Origin: Pseudomonadota bacterium
Lineage (GTDB): Bacteria > Pseudomonadota > Gammaproteobacteria > Pseudomonadales > UBA5518
Assembly: GCA_963204845.1 (NCBI GenBank)
Contig: CAUJIL010000122.1
Coordinates: forward strand, 1-21,484
Length of the DNA stretch: 21,484 nucleotides
Direction of reading: 5' to 3'
Numbering within the stretch: the first letter of the stretch is position 1; every line of letters starts with the position of its first letter. This document shows positions 7,785 through 15,456 of this stretch, one piece after another. The position numbers and the translations under genes were made by a program. The notes beneath the pieces were generated by a model. That model worked only from the letters and a program-made list of their open reading frames with translations, made no database searches and was not told where the DNA came from.

Positions 7785-7813
7785 ATCATACCCGAACCGG
7801 CGCGCGATGTGTA
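7785..7813 (-). promoter_or_regulatory. Candidate promoter for tRNA-Pro
   Basis: On the minus strand, -35 TACACA (7808-7813) and -10 TATGAT (7785-7790) are separated by 17 bp, 35 bp before the mature tRNA. The sequence just after the -10 is GC-rich (GCGCCGCC), the discriminator type found at stringently controlled stable-RNA promoters. The boxes match consensus at 4/6 and 5/6. Confidence 0.55.
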
Positions 7814-7829
7814 CGCCGGAATCGCGGCA

Positions 7830-8183
7830 TCAGTAACGCAGCGTGGTCAGGACTTCCTCGAGCTCGGAGATCGTCTGCCGGATCAACTGCCGGTAGTGCG
7901 AATCCTCCTTGCCGGACTCGCCCTCCATGCGCTGGCGCGCGCCGCCGATCGTGAAGCCCTGCTCGTAGAGCAGGCTGCGGATCTGGCGGATCAGGATCAC
8001 GTCCTGGCGCTGGTAGTAGCGGCGGTTGCCGCGGCGCTTGGCCGGCTTCAGCTGCGGGAACTCCTGCTCCCAGTAGCGCAGCACGTGCGGCTTCACCGCG
8101 CACAGCTCGCTGACCTCGCCGATCGTGAAGTAGCGTTTGCCCGGGATCGGCGGCAGTTCGTTGTTGTTAGTCGCTTCCAGCAT
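7830..8183 (-). CDS. MerR-family transcriptional regulator downstream of ihfA
   Basis: This 117-residue protein carries the MerR N-terminal DNA-binding domain: YFTIGEVSELCAVKPHVLRYWE at about 18-39 (helix-turn-helix), then the wing RRGNRRYYQRQDV at about 49-61, and a short C-terminal coiled-coil helix. It has no extended effector domain or metal-binding cysteines; its single Cys is in the helix-turn-helix. It therefore belongs to the small orphan MerR type conserved after ihfA in pseudomonads and relatives. The ATG at 8183 overlaps the end of ihfA by 17 bp, indicating cotranscription with pheST-ihfA. Target and ligand are unknown. Confidence 0.9.
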   Translation of the reverse strand: MLEATNNNELPPIPGKRYFTIGEVSELCAVKPHVLRYWEQEFPQLKPAKRRGNRRYYQRQDVILIRQIRSLLYEQGFTIGGARQRMEGESGKEDSHYRQLIRQTISELEEVLTTLRY

Positions 8184-8469
8184 ACGCTTCCACCCTGACT
8201 TTCAGTTTCTGCCCCGGCCGGAACGTCACCACGCGCCGCGCCGAGATCGGAATCTCCTCGCCGGTCTTCGGGTTACGCCCGGGACGCTGGCGCTTGTCAC
8301 GCAGATCGAAGTTCCCGAAGCCGGAGAGCTTCACCTGCTCGTTCGACTCCAGTGCCTGGCGGATCTCCTCGAAGAAAGCCTCCACGACCTCCTTCGCCTC
8401 GCGCTTGTTCAGCCCGAGGTCCTCGAAGAGCTTTTCGGCCAGATCCGCCTTGGTCAGCGCATTGCGCAT
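8167..8469 (-). CDS. ihfA: Integration host factor alpha subunit
   Basis: This 100-residue HU/IHF-family protein pairs with IhfB to bind and sharply bend DNA, helping recombination, replication and transcription. The N-terminal MRNALTKADLAEKLFEDLG, the central KLSGFGNFDLRDK and the DNA-intercalating arm RPGRNPKTGEEIPI, with the key proline near residue 65, match the alpha subunit. It starts 7 bp after pheT, the usual pheT-ihfA arrangement. Besides readthrough from pheST, a candidate promoter lies within pheT at 8754-8782. Confidence 0.97.
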   Translation of the reverse strand: MRNALTKADLAEKLFEDLGLNKREAKEVVEAFFEEIRQALESNEQVKLSGFGNFDLRDKRQRPGRNPKTGEEIPISARRVVTFRPGQKLKVRVEAYAGSD

Positions 8470-8476
8470 CGCTTCA

Positions 8477-10846
8477 CTACCTCAGGACGGCCCCGCAACG
8501 GGCGGCGAGTGCCGCGAGCATGCGGTCCATCGTGGCGTTGACTTCCTCGTCGGTCAGCGTCCGGTCACGGTGCTGTAGCACCACCCCGAGCGCCATGCTT
8601 TTCTTACCACTTTCAATGTGTTGCCCGCGATATACGTCAAACAGTCTGAGGTTGACGAGCAACTCTCCCGCGACCTCGCGCGCCGTTTCCAGCACCTGCG
8701 CCGCGGGCACTGCGTCGTCCAGCACCACGGCGAGGTCACGTCTGACCTCAGGAAATTTAGATAATCCTTTGAAACTTGGCAAGTTTTTCTTGCATGCCCG
8801 CGCATGGTCCAGTTCGAACACGAACACCGGCCCCTGCAGGTCGAAGGCCTTCAGCACTTCCGGGTGGAGTGCGCCCAGCCAGCCGAGCGCTTCCCCGTCA
8901 CGGCGCAGCCGCACCGACTGCCCCGGATGCAGCGCCGGATGCGTGGCCGCCTCGAACACGAACTGCACGCCCGTCGCGTCGATGTCGAGCAGCGACTCGA
9001 CGTCGCCCTTGAGGTCGAAGAAGTCGAGCGCCGCGGCCGCATCCGTCCAGTTCTCCGGCGCGCGCTCGCCGCAGGCGATGCCGGCGATCGCGAGCCGCTG
9101 CTCGAGACCGGCGGCGCCGGGCAGGAACCGCAAGCCGGTCTCGAACAGCCGCACGCTGCGCTGCTGGCGGTGCTGGTTGAACTGCACCGCCTTGACCAGG
9201 CCCGCCCATAGCGTGCTGCGCATCACGGCCATGTCGGCCGAGATCGGGTTGGCGACCGCCACCGGCGTGCAGTCGGGGTCGAGCAGCGCCTGCGTGCGCG
9301 GGTCGACGAAGCTGTAGGTGATCGCCTCCTGGTAGCCCAGCGTCTCCAGGCGACGCCGCCAGCCGCCGAGCCCGTGCTCGGCCTCGGGGTGCGGACGCAG
9401 CGCCACGGCGGCGCCCTGCACGCGCGCCGGGATACGGTCGTAGCCGTGCACGCGCGCGATCTCCTCGATCAGGTCGGCTTCGATGCGCACGTCGAACCGG
9501 TAGCTGGTCGGGCGCACCAGCCAGTCGGCACCGTCGCGGGTGACGCCGAAGCCGAGCCGGACGAGGATCGCCTCGACCTCGGAGGCCGCCAGCGTGACGC
9601 CGAGCAAGGTGTCGAGCCGCCCGGCACGCAGGCGGATCGGCGCCAGCGCCGGCAGGTGCTCGTCGGATGCTGCCAGCACCACCGGCCCCGCTTCGCCGCC
9701 GACGATGTCGAGCAGCAGCCGGGTGGCGCGCTCGATCGCGACCTTCTGCAGTTCGAAGTCCACGCCGCGCTCGAAGCGGTGCGAGGCGTCGGTGTGCATG
9801 CCAAGCGCGCGCGCACGGCCGGCGAGCGCCGCAGGGGCGAAGAACGCCGATTCGAGGAAGATGTCGCGGGTGCCGGCACCCACCGCGGTGCGCTGCCCGC
9901 CCATGATCCCGGCCAGCGCGATCGCGCCCTGCCCGTCGGCGATCACCAACAGGTCCGGGCGCAGCTCGCGCTCGCTGCCGTCGAGCAGCACCAGGCGTTC
10001 GCCAGGGTTGGCCAACCGCACCGTGACGCGCCCGACCAGGGTGGCGCGGTCGAAGGCGTGCAACGGCTGTCCCAGTTCGAGCAGCACGTAGTTGGTCACG
10101 TCGACCACGGCATCGATGCTGCGCACGCCGCTGCGGCGCAGCCGCTCCTGCAGCCACAGCGGCGAGGGGCGTGTGACATCGACCCCGCGGATCACCCTCC
10201 CGGCGTAGCGCGGGCAGGCGGCCGGTGCGGCCAGCGTGACGTCGATGGTGTCGGGTATGGTCGCCGGGACCGGGCCCAGCGCGGGCGGCGTGGTCGCCAG
10301 GCCGTTCAGCGCCGCCACCTCGCGCGCCAGCCCCGCGATGCCGAGGCAGTCGCCACGGTTGGGCGTCAGTCCCAGCTCGATCAGCTGGTCAGCCAGGTCC
10401 AGGTAGCCAACGATGTCCAGCCCCACGGGTGCATCGGCCGGCAGTTCCAGCAGGCCCTCGCCGCGCGCCTCGATGCCGAGTTCGCCGGCCGCACACAGCA
10501 TGCCGCAGGACTCGACGCCGCGCAGCGTCGCCCGGCGGATCTCCAGCCCCGGCAGCTGCGCGCCCTCGCGCGCGAACGGCACCCGCAACCCGGGACGCAC
10601 GTTGCGCGCCCCGCACACCACCTGGTGCTCACGCGTGCCGTCACTGACGCGGCAGACGCTGAGCCGCTCCGCGTCCGGGTGCGGCGCCACCGCCAGCACC
10701 TCGCCCACGACCACGCCAGCAAGCGGTGCTGCCGCCGACGTCACCGCGTCCACCTCCAGCCCCGCCATCGTGAGTTGCGCGGCGAGTTGCCCGGTCGAAA
10801 GCGCCGGATCGACCCACTCGCGCAACCACTTTTCGCTGAACTTCAT
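8477..10846 (-). CDS. pheT: Phenylalanyl-tRNA synthetase beta subunit
   Basis: This 789-residue subunit forms the alpha2-beta2 enzyme that charges tRNA-Phe. I set the start at the ATG at 10846 (MKFSEKWLREWVDP), the conserved N-terminus; an upstream ATG at 10882 would add 12 unconserved residues. Domains in order are a tRNA-binding OB fold (about 40-150), the B3/B4 editing region (about 210-390), B5 (about 405-470), the catalytic-like core (about 490-680), and a C-terminal ferredoxin-fold anticodon-binding domain (about 695-789, starting near LSKFPEVRRDLAV). Length agrees with other gammaproteobacterial PheT. A locally AT-rich stretch near 8745-8800 stands out from the surrounding GC-rich codons. 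Confidence 0.97.
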   Translation of the reverse strand: MKFSEKWLREWVDPALSTGQLAAQLTMAGLEVDAVTSAAAPLAGVVVGEVLAVAPHPDAERLSVCRVSDGTREHQVVCGARNVRPGLRVPFAREGAQLPGLEIRRATLRGVESCGMLCAAGELGIEARGEGLLELPADAPVGLDIVGYLDLADQLIELGLTPNRGDCLGIAGLAREVAALNGLATTPPALGPVPATIPDTIDVTLAAPAACPRYAGRVIRGVDVTRPSPLWLQERLRRSGVRSIDAVVDVTNYVLLELGQPLHAFDRATLVGRVTVRLANPGERLVLLDGSERELRPDLLVIADGQGAIALAGIMGGQRTAVGAGTRDIFLESAFFAPAALAGRARALGMHTDASHRFERGVDFELQKVAIERATRLLLDIVGGEAGPVVLAASDEHLPALAPIRLRAGRLDTLLGVTLAASEVEAILVRLGFGVTRDGADWLVRPTSYRFDVRIEADLIEEIARVHGYDRIPARVQGAAVALRPHPEAEHGLGGWRRRLETLGYQEAITYSFVDPRTQALLDPDCTPVAVANPISADMAVMRSTLWAGLVKAVQFNQHRQQRSVRLFETGLRFLPGAAGLEQRLAIAGIACGERAPENWTDAAAALDFFDLKGDVESLLDIDATGVQFVFEAATHPALHPGQSVRLRRDGEALGWLGALHPEVLKAFDLQGPVFVFELDHARACKKNLPSFKGLSKFPEVRRDLAVVLDDAVPAAQVLETAREVAGELLVNLRLFDVYRGQHIESGKKSMALGVVLQHRDRTLTDEEVNATMDRMLAALAARCGAVLR
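8754..8782 (-). promoter_or_regulatory. Candidate ihfA promoter inside pheT
   Basis: On the minus strand, TTGCCA (8777-8782; 5/6 to consensus) and TAAATT (8754-8759; 4/6) are separated by exactly 17 bp, within an AT-rich island of pheT about 285 bp upstream of ihfA. E. coli ihfA is known to have a promoter inside pheT, so the position is sensible. No experiment supports it here. Confidence 0.45.
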
Positions 10847-10910
10847 TGCTGTACCCGTAGCGGCCGATGCCGCGCAATTCACTTTAACTAGTCAAAGCAA
10901 TTCTTTGTTT

Positions 10911-11927
10911 TTAATTGAATTGCTTAAGAAATCTCAGGTCGTTTTCATAAAACAGCCGCAAGTCATTGACGCCATAGCGCAACATCGCCAGCCGTTCGAC
11001 GCCCATGCCGAAGGCGTAGCCGGTGAAGCGCTCGGCATCGATGCCCGACAACTCGAGCACACGCGGGTGCACCATGCCGCAACCCATGATCTCGAGCCAG
11101 CCCGTGTTCTTGCACACCCGGCAGCCGTCCCCGCCGCAGATCACGCACTGCATGTCGACTTCAGCCGAGGGTTCGGTGAACGGAAAGTACGACGGCCGGA
11201 AACGCACCGCGAGCTCGCGCTCGAAGAAGGCGCGCAGGAAGTCGATCACGGTGCCCTTCAGATCCGGCATCCCCGTCCCCTCGGCGATCACCAATCCCTC
11301 GACCTGGTGGAACATCGGCGAGTGCGTCAGGTCGGAATCGCAGCGGTAGACGCGCCCCGGGCAGATCACGCGGATCGGCGGTGCGGTGGACTGCATGACG
11401 CGCACCTGCACCGGCGAGGTGTGGGTGCGCAGCACCGTCGTCGGGTCGATATAGAAGGTGTCGTGCATGGCCCGCGCCGGATGCTCCGGCGGGATGTTCA
11501 GTGCCTCGAAGTTGTGCCAGTCGTCCTCGATCTCGGGGCCTTCGACCACCTCGAAGCCCACCCCCACGAAGAAGGCCTCCATGCGCTCGATGGTGCGCGT
11601 GACCGGGTGCGCGCCTCCGGCCGCGCGCCGCCGTCCCGGCAGCGTGACATCGACGCGCTCGCTCCACAGCCGCCGCTCGAGCTCCTCGCGCTCGAGTTGC
11701 GCGCGCCGGCCGGACAGCCCCTGCTCGAGTTGCTCCTTCAGCACGTTGATCTCGGCGCCGCGTGCGCGGCGCGCGTCGGGGTCGAGCTGGCCGAGTTGCT
11801 TCAGATGCTGCGTCAACTCGCCCTTCTTGCCGAGGTAGCGCACGCGCTGCTCCTCGAGCTCGGCCAGCGAGGCGGCCGCCGCGATCGCGGCCAGCGCACT
11901 GGTGACGGTCTGCGTCAAGTCGTCCAT
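10911..11927 (-). CDS. pheS: Phenylalanyl-tRNA synthetase alpha subunit
   Basis: This 338-residue catalytic subunit starts at the ATG at 11927 (MDDLTQTVTSALAAI). A longer open frame reaching 12251 only adds sequence overlapping the terminator and rplT. An N-terminal coiled coil (about 20-95) precedes the class II aminoacyl-tRNA synthetase core. Visible elements are FEVVEGPEIEDDWHNFEALNIP near 130-150, motif 2 with FHQVEGLVIAEG, and motif 3 in the YAFGMGVERLAMLRYG segment near the C-terminus. It sits 64 bp upstream of pheT and 147 bp after rplT, with a terminator/attenuator in that gap. Confidence 0.97.
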   Translation of the reverse strand: MDDLTQTVTSALAAIAAAASLAELEEQRVRYLGKKGELTQHLKQLGQLDPDARRARGAEINVLKEQLEQGLSGRRAQLEREELERRLWSERVDVTLPGRRRAAGGAHPVTRTIERMEAFFVGVGFEVVEGPEIEDDWHNFEALNIPPEHPARAMHDTFYIDPTTVLRTHTSPVQVRVMQSTAPPIRVICPGRVYRCDSDLTHSPMFHQVEGLVIAEGTGMPDLKGTVIDFLRAFFERELAVRFRPSYFPFTEPSAEVDMQCVICGGDGCRVCKNTGWLEIMGCGMVHPRVLELSGIDAERFTGYAFGMGVERLAMLRYGVNDLRLFYENDLRFLKQFN

Positions 11928-11977
11928 AGCGAAATTCCTGTCTCCGGGTCCGTGGCCGCGCGGGCCGTGCGCGACGC

Positions 11978-12012
11978 AAAAAAATAGGGAAAGAACTCCC
12001 GCCCTTTCCCTA
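11978..12012 (-). terminator. Terminator or attenuator between rplT and pheS
   Basis: On the minus strand, TAGGGAAAG (12004-12012) pairs perfectly with CTTTCCCTA (11985-11993) around a 10-nt loop and is followed by seven T residues (11978-11984). It ends 50 bp before the pheS ATG. pheST is attenuated in E. coli, so this may be a regulated attenuator. It is also a strong enough stem to act as the end of the rplT transcript with partial readthrough. Confidence 0.85.
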
Positions 12013-12043
12013 CCTTGGTCCCTGTCGCCGACGAGGGCACCGA

Positions 12044-12060
12044 CGCCACGCAAGGTGGCG
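12044..12060 (-). promoter_or_regulatory. Leader hairpin upstream of the pheST terminator
   Basis: CGCCAC (12055-12060, minus) pairs with GTGGCG (12044-12049) around a 5-nt loop. The loop-side ACCTTG (12051-12056) can instead pair with CAAGGT (12012-12017), which touches the first base of the terminator stem. A second hairpin, with arms CCCT-GTC and GAC-AGGG, lies between. Alternative pairings are suggestive of attenuation but the overlap with the terminator is only one base. Confidence 0.35.
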
Positions 12061-12073
12061 CCAGCACCGGGGT

Positions 12074-12430
12074 TCACGCGAGAGCGGTCCTCGCCTTGTC
12101 GACGATCGATGTGAACGCCTGCTTGTCGTGCACCGCCAGGTCGGCGAGCACGCGACGGTCCAGCACGACCTGCGCCTTGCGCAGGCCGTCGATCAGACGG
12201 CTGTACGTCAGGCCGTTGGCGCGCGAGGCAGCGTTGATCCGCGTGATCCACAGCGCGCGGAACTGGCGCTTGCGCTGGCGGCGGTCACGGTAGGCGTACT
12301 GGCCTGCCTTGATCACCGCCTGCTTGGCGACGCGATAGACGCGGCTGCGGGCACCGTAGTAACCCTTCGCGCGCTCCAGGATCTTCTTGTGTCGGCGTCG
12401 TGCGACGACGCCACGCTTGATACGGGGCAT
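12074..12430 (-). CDS. rplT: Ribosomal protein L20 (bL20)
   Basis: This 118-residue, strongly basic protein binds 23S rRNA early in large-subunit assembly and, in several bacteria, represses its own operon. The N-terminal MPRIKRGVVARRRHKKILERAKG and the middle RLWITRINAA-type stretch (here RALWITRINAASRANG) are standard for L20. It lies 31 bp after rpmI in the infC-rpmI-rplT operon. Length is normal. Confidence 0.97.
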   Translation of the reverse strand: MPRIKRGVVARRRHKKILERAKGYYGARSRVYRVAKQAVIKAGQYAYRDRRQRKRQFRALWITRINAASRANGLTYSRLIDGLRKAQVVLDRRVLADLAVHDKQAFTSIVDKARTALA

Positions 12431-12461
12431 GATCTATATCCTCACAATCGGGTGGCAGATG

Positions 12462-12656
12462 TCACTTGTCGCGCAGCATGCGCTCGACCTTGGGCTGGTC
12501 GGCGGGGCTGAACGCCTCGGTCCCGCGCAGCTGGCGCTTGCGCTTGGTGCTCATCTTCGTGAGGATGTGGCTCTTGTTCGCGTGTTTGCGCTTGTAACCG
12601 TCGCCGGTTTTCTTGAAGCGCTTCGACGCTCCGCTATGTACCTTTACCTTGGGCAT
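12462..12656 (-). CDS. rpmI: Ribosomal protein L35 (bL35)
   Basis: This 64-residue basic protein of the large subunit begins MPKVKVHSGASKRFKKTGDG and contains KRKRQLRG followed by the C-terminal DQPKVERMLRDK, all standard for L35. It sits between infC (52 bp) and rplT (31 bp), the usual translation operon order. Confidence 0.97.
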   Translation of the reverse strand: MPKVKVHSGASKRFKKTGDGYKRKHANKSHILTKMSTKRKRQLRGTEAFSPADQPKVERMLRDK

Positions 12657-12708
12657 TTTCCCTGACTCCGCATTTCATGTGACTGCAACGCTGTCGAAGT
12701 GAGCGAAC

Positions 12709-13233
12709 TCACTTCTTCTTCTTGGGAGCGAGGACCATGGTGAGCTGACGGCCTTCCATCTTCGCGTGCTGTTCCACCGCCGCATGCGGCTCGAGATCGG
12801 CTTCGATGCGCTTTATCAGCTCCATCCCGATCTCCTGGTGGGCCATCTCGCGACCCCGGAAGCGCAACGTCACCTTGGTCTTGTCTCCATGCTCCAGGAA
12901 ACGTACCAGGTTGCGCAGTTTTACCTGGTAATCCCCTTCCTCCGTCCCTGGCCGGAATTTCACTTCCTTCACCTGGATGATCTTCTGCTTCTTCTTCGAA
13001 GCGCTCTTCTGCTTCTTGGCTTCGAAAATGTACTTTCCGAAGTCCATGATCTTGCACACCACCGGTTCGGCCTCCGGCGCGATCTCCACCAGATCGAGCC
13101 CTGCCTGTTCGGCGTTGCGGAGCGCTTCGTCGATCGCGACGATCCCCAGCTGCCTGCCTTCCTGATCGATCAGTCGCACCTGGCGGGCACGAATTTCGCC
13201 GTTTACGGCAAGCCTTTTAGTATCGGATTTCAA
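12709..13233 (-). CDS. infC: Translation initiation factor IF-3, probable TTG start
   Basis: IF-3 binds the 30S subunit and checks initiator tRNA and start-codon choice. The conserved sequence begins VNGEIRARQVRLID. The N-domain, linker (EAKKQKSASKKKQK) and C-domain (VKEVKFRPG followed by LRFRGREMAHQE) are complete, ending in KKKK. No in-frame ATG, GTG, ATT, ATC or ATA lies just upstream of the conserved part. I chose the TTG at 13233, giving 174 residues close to the usual 180, and 7 bp after the thrS stop. A TTG at 13257 and an ATG at 13284 are possible but overlap thrS. A noncanonical start is a hallmark of infC autoregulation, though the usual codon is ATT. Confidence 0.93.
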   Translation of the reverse strand: MKSDTKRLAVNGEIRARQVRLIDQEGRQLGIVAIDEALRNAEQAGLDLVEIAPEAEPVVCKIMDFGKYIFEAKKQKSASKKKQKIIQVKEVKFRPGTEEGDYQVKLRNLVRFLEHGDKTKVTLRFRGREMAHQEIGMELIKRIEADLEPHAAVEQHAKMEGRQLTMVLAPKKKK

Positions 13234-13240
13234 GTGTTTC

Positions 13241-15169
13241 TCAACCTTCCATGACAAATCGGCCGCGACGGTCCACCTCCGCACCGAGGAAGGCCGCGAA
13301 CTCGTCCAGAGTCATCGCGCCCCTATCCTCGCCGCGCCGGGTCCGTACGGCCACCGTTGCTGTTTCCGCTTCGCGGTCCCCGACTACAAGCAGGAACGGA
13401 AGCTTGTCGAGCGTATGCTCTCGGATCTTAAAGCCTATCTTCTCGTTCCTCAAGTCACTGACTACCCTGAAACCCTTGTTTTTCAAGGATTCTTCGACTT
13501 CGAGTGCGTATTCACGCTGGGCATCGGTAATATTCATCACAACTGCCTGCACCGGCGCCAGCCAGGCCGGGAATGCACCCTCGTGGTGTTCGATCAGGAT
13601 ACCGATGAAGCGCTCGAAGGATCCGAGCACCGCGCGGTGCAGCATCACCGGGGTCTGGCGGCTGCCGTCCTCGGCCACGTACTCGGCGTCGAGACGCCCG
13701 GGCATCGAGAAATCGACCTGGATGGTGCCGCACTGCCACACGCGGCCGATGCAGTCGCGCAACGAGAATTCGATCTTCGGCCCATAGAACGCGCCCTCCC
13801 CGGGCAGCAGTTCCCAGGCGAGCCCCTTCGCGTTCAACGCATCCGCGAGCGCCTGCTCCGCCTTGTCCCACACCTCGTCGCTGCCGACGCGGTTCTCGGG
13901 CCGGGTCGAGAGCCGATAGATCACGTCGGTGAACCCGAAGTCGGCGTAGACCTCGTGCAGCAGGTCGATGAACTGCGCCACCTCGGGCTGGATCTGCGCC
14001 TCGGTGCAGAAGATGTGCGCATCGTCCTGCGTGAAGCCGCGTACCCGCATCAGCCCGTGCAGCGAACCCGAGGGCTCGTTGCGGTGGCAGGAGCCGAACT
14101 CCGCCAGCCGCAGCGGCAGGTCGCGGTAGCTCTTGAGCCCCTGGTTGAACACCTGCACGTGGCACGGGCAGTTCATCGGCTTGACCGCGAAATCACGCTC
14201 CTCGCTCTTCAGCGCGAACATGTTTTCGGCAAACTTCTCGGCATGCCCCGAGCGCTGCCACAGGCTGAAATCGACCACCTGCGGCGTGCGGATCTCGTGG
14301 TAGCCGCGGCGCGCGAGCTTGGCCCGCATGTACTGCTCTACCGCCTGGTAGATCGCCCAGCCGCGCGGGTGCCAGAACACCATTCCCGGCGCCTCTTCCT
14401 GGGTATGGAACAGGCGCAGCTTCTTGCCGATCCGCCGGTGGTCGCGGCGCTCGGCTTCCTCGATGCGGCGCAGGTACGCCTCGAGCGCCTTGCGGTCGGT
14501 CCACGCGGTGCCGTAGACGCGCTGCAGCATCTCGTTACGCGAGTCGCCACGCCAGTATGCGCCCGCGAGCTTGGTCAACCGGAACGCCTTCAGCCGGCCG
14601 GTGCTCGGCACGTGGGGGCCGCGACAGAGGTCGACGAAATCGCCCTGCCGGTACAGCGAGATGTCCTCGTTCGACGGAATCGAGGCGATGATCTCGGCCT
14701 TGTAGTGCTCGCCGAGCCCGCGGAAGAACGCCACCGCCTCGTCACGCGGCATCACGCTGCGTTCCACCGCGATGTCCGCGCTTGCGAGTTCCTCCATCCG
14801 CTGCTCGATGGCAGCCAGGTCTTCCGGCGTGAAGGCGCGTTCGTACGCGAAGTCGTAATAGAAGCCGTCCTCGATGACCGGGCCGATCGTGACCTGCGCC
14901 GAGGGAAACAGCTGCTTGACCGCCTGCGCGAGCAGGTGCGCCGTCGAGTGGCGGATCACCTCGAGCGCGTCCTCGGAACGCTCGGTGACGATCGCCAGCG
15001 AGGCGTCGGAGCCGATCGTATACGAGGTATCGACGAGGCGGCCGTCGACCCGCGCGGCGAGCGCGGCCTTGGCGAGGCCCGCGCCGATGCCGGCGGCGAC
15101 CTCGGCGACGGTCACGGGAGCATCGAAACGACGCTGGCTGCCGTCGGGCAGCGTGACGGTGACGGACAT
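13241..15169 (-). CDS. thrS: Threonyl-tRNA synthetase
   Basis: This 642-residue class II synthetase charges tRNA-Thr. The start is the ATG at 15169 (MSVTVTLPDGSQ) with GGGGAAG upstream; an upstream in-frame ATG at 15334 would add 55 unconserved residues. Domains are TGS (about 1-61), the editing/second additional domain (about 65-225, with HSTAHLLAQAVKQLFP), the catalytic core (about 240-535) and the anticodon-binding domain (about 540-642). The zinc-site region MNCPCH and the motif 2 region with FGSCHRNEPSGSLHGLMRVRGF-type residues are intact. Length equals that of E. coli ThrS. No T-box or recognisable leader element was seen upstream. Confidence 0.97.
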   Translation of the reverse strand: MSVTVTLPDGSQRRFDAPVTVAEVAAGIGAGLAKAALAARVDGRLVDTSYTIGSDASLAIVTERSEDALEVIRHSTAHLLAQAVKQLFPSAQVTIGPVIEDGFYYDFAYERAFTPEDLAAIEQRMEELASADIAVERSVMPRDEAVAFFRGLGEHYKAEIIASIPSNEDISLYRQGDFVDLCRGPHVPSTGRLKAFRLTKLAGAYWRGDSRNEMLQRVYGTAWTDRKALEAYLRRIEEAERRDHRRIGKKLRLFHTQEEAPGMVFWHPRGWAIYQAVEQYMRAKLARRGYHEIRTPQVVDFSLWQRSGHAEKFAENMFALKSEERDFAVKPMNCPCHVQVFNQGLKSYRDLPLRLAEFGSCHRNEPSGSLHGLMRVRGFTQDDAHIFCTEAQIQPEVAQFIDLLHEVYADFGFTDVIYRLSTRPENRVGSDEVWDKAEQALADALNAKGLAWELLPGEGAFYGPKIEFSLRDCIGRVWQCGTIQVDFSMPGRLDAEYVAEDGSRQTPVMLHRAVLGSFERFIGILIEHHEGAFPAWLAPVQAVVMNITDAQREYALEVEESLKNKGFRVVSDLRNEKIGFKIREHTLDKLPFLLVVGDREAETATVAVRTRRGEDRGAMTLDEFAAFLGAEVDRRGRFVMEG

Positions 15170-15456
15170 GCGGACTTCCCCTGGCGGTGGTGACCCTGAC
15201 GAGAGGCCTCTTGATCCACCGTTACGTGTTGCGAATTCGACCCGCGCCACCGGCCTCGCGGCGGCCATTGCCGGGGTCCGGCGTGGCCTCGTGAGCGAAC
15301 TCCACCGGTTCGAACGGCGGCGCGGAGGCGGCAATCGTACGCGAGACGGGGAGGAAGGCGCAATTCACGAGGCTGCCGCAAAAGCCCGCGAGGCGTGCGG
15401 CGGCGGCTTCGCACCGGCGGTGCGTACGCTGCAGGGAACGATGACGCGGGCGATGC
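15170..15456. other. 287-bp gap between the molybdoenzyme operon and thrS
   Basis: The gap must hold the thrS promoter, but I see no convincing -35/-10 pair and no gene. Two weak structures are visible. One is a small hairpin, CGCACC-GGC-GGTGCG (15410-15424). The other is a possible terminator on the minus strand at 15380-15409, where AAGCC pairs with GGCTT followed by TT; its stem is short. Confidence 0.4.

Noticed and set aside
7614..8198. Plus-strand frame containing RSGGIRTHDHHPP
   Set aside because: This is the familiar false translation of the antisense of a tRNA gene; the real features are tRNA-Pro and the MerR gene.
11960..12060. Possible pheM-like leader peptide containing FFPYFF before pheS
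   Set aside because: The Phe codons come from the terminator's own CTTTCCC arm and T-run. The frame has only a GTG start without a clear ribosome site and runs on without stopping before pheS.
13415..15193. Long plus-strand open frame opposite thrS
   Set aside because: It mirrors thrS codons and has no family features of its own.
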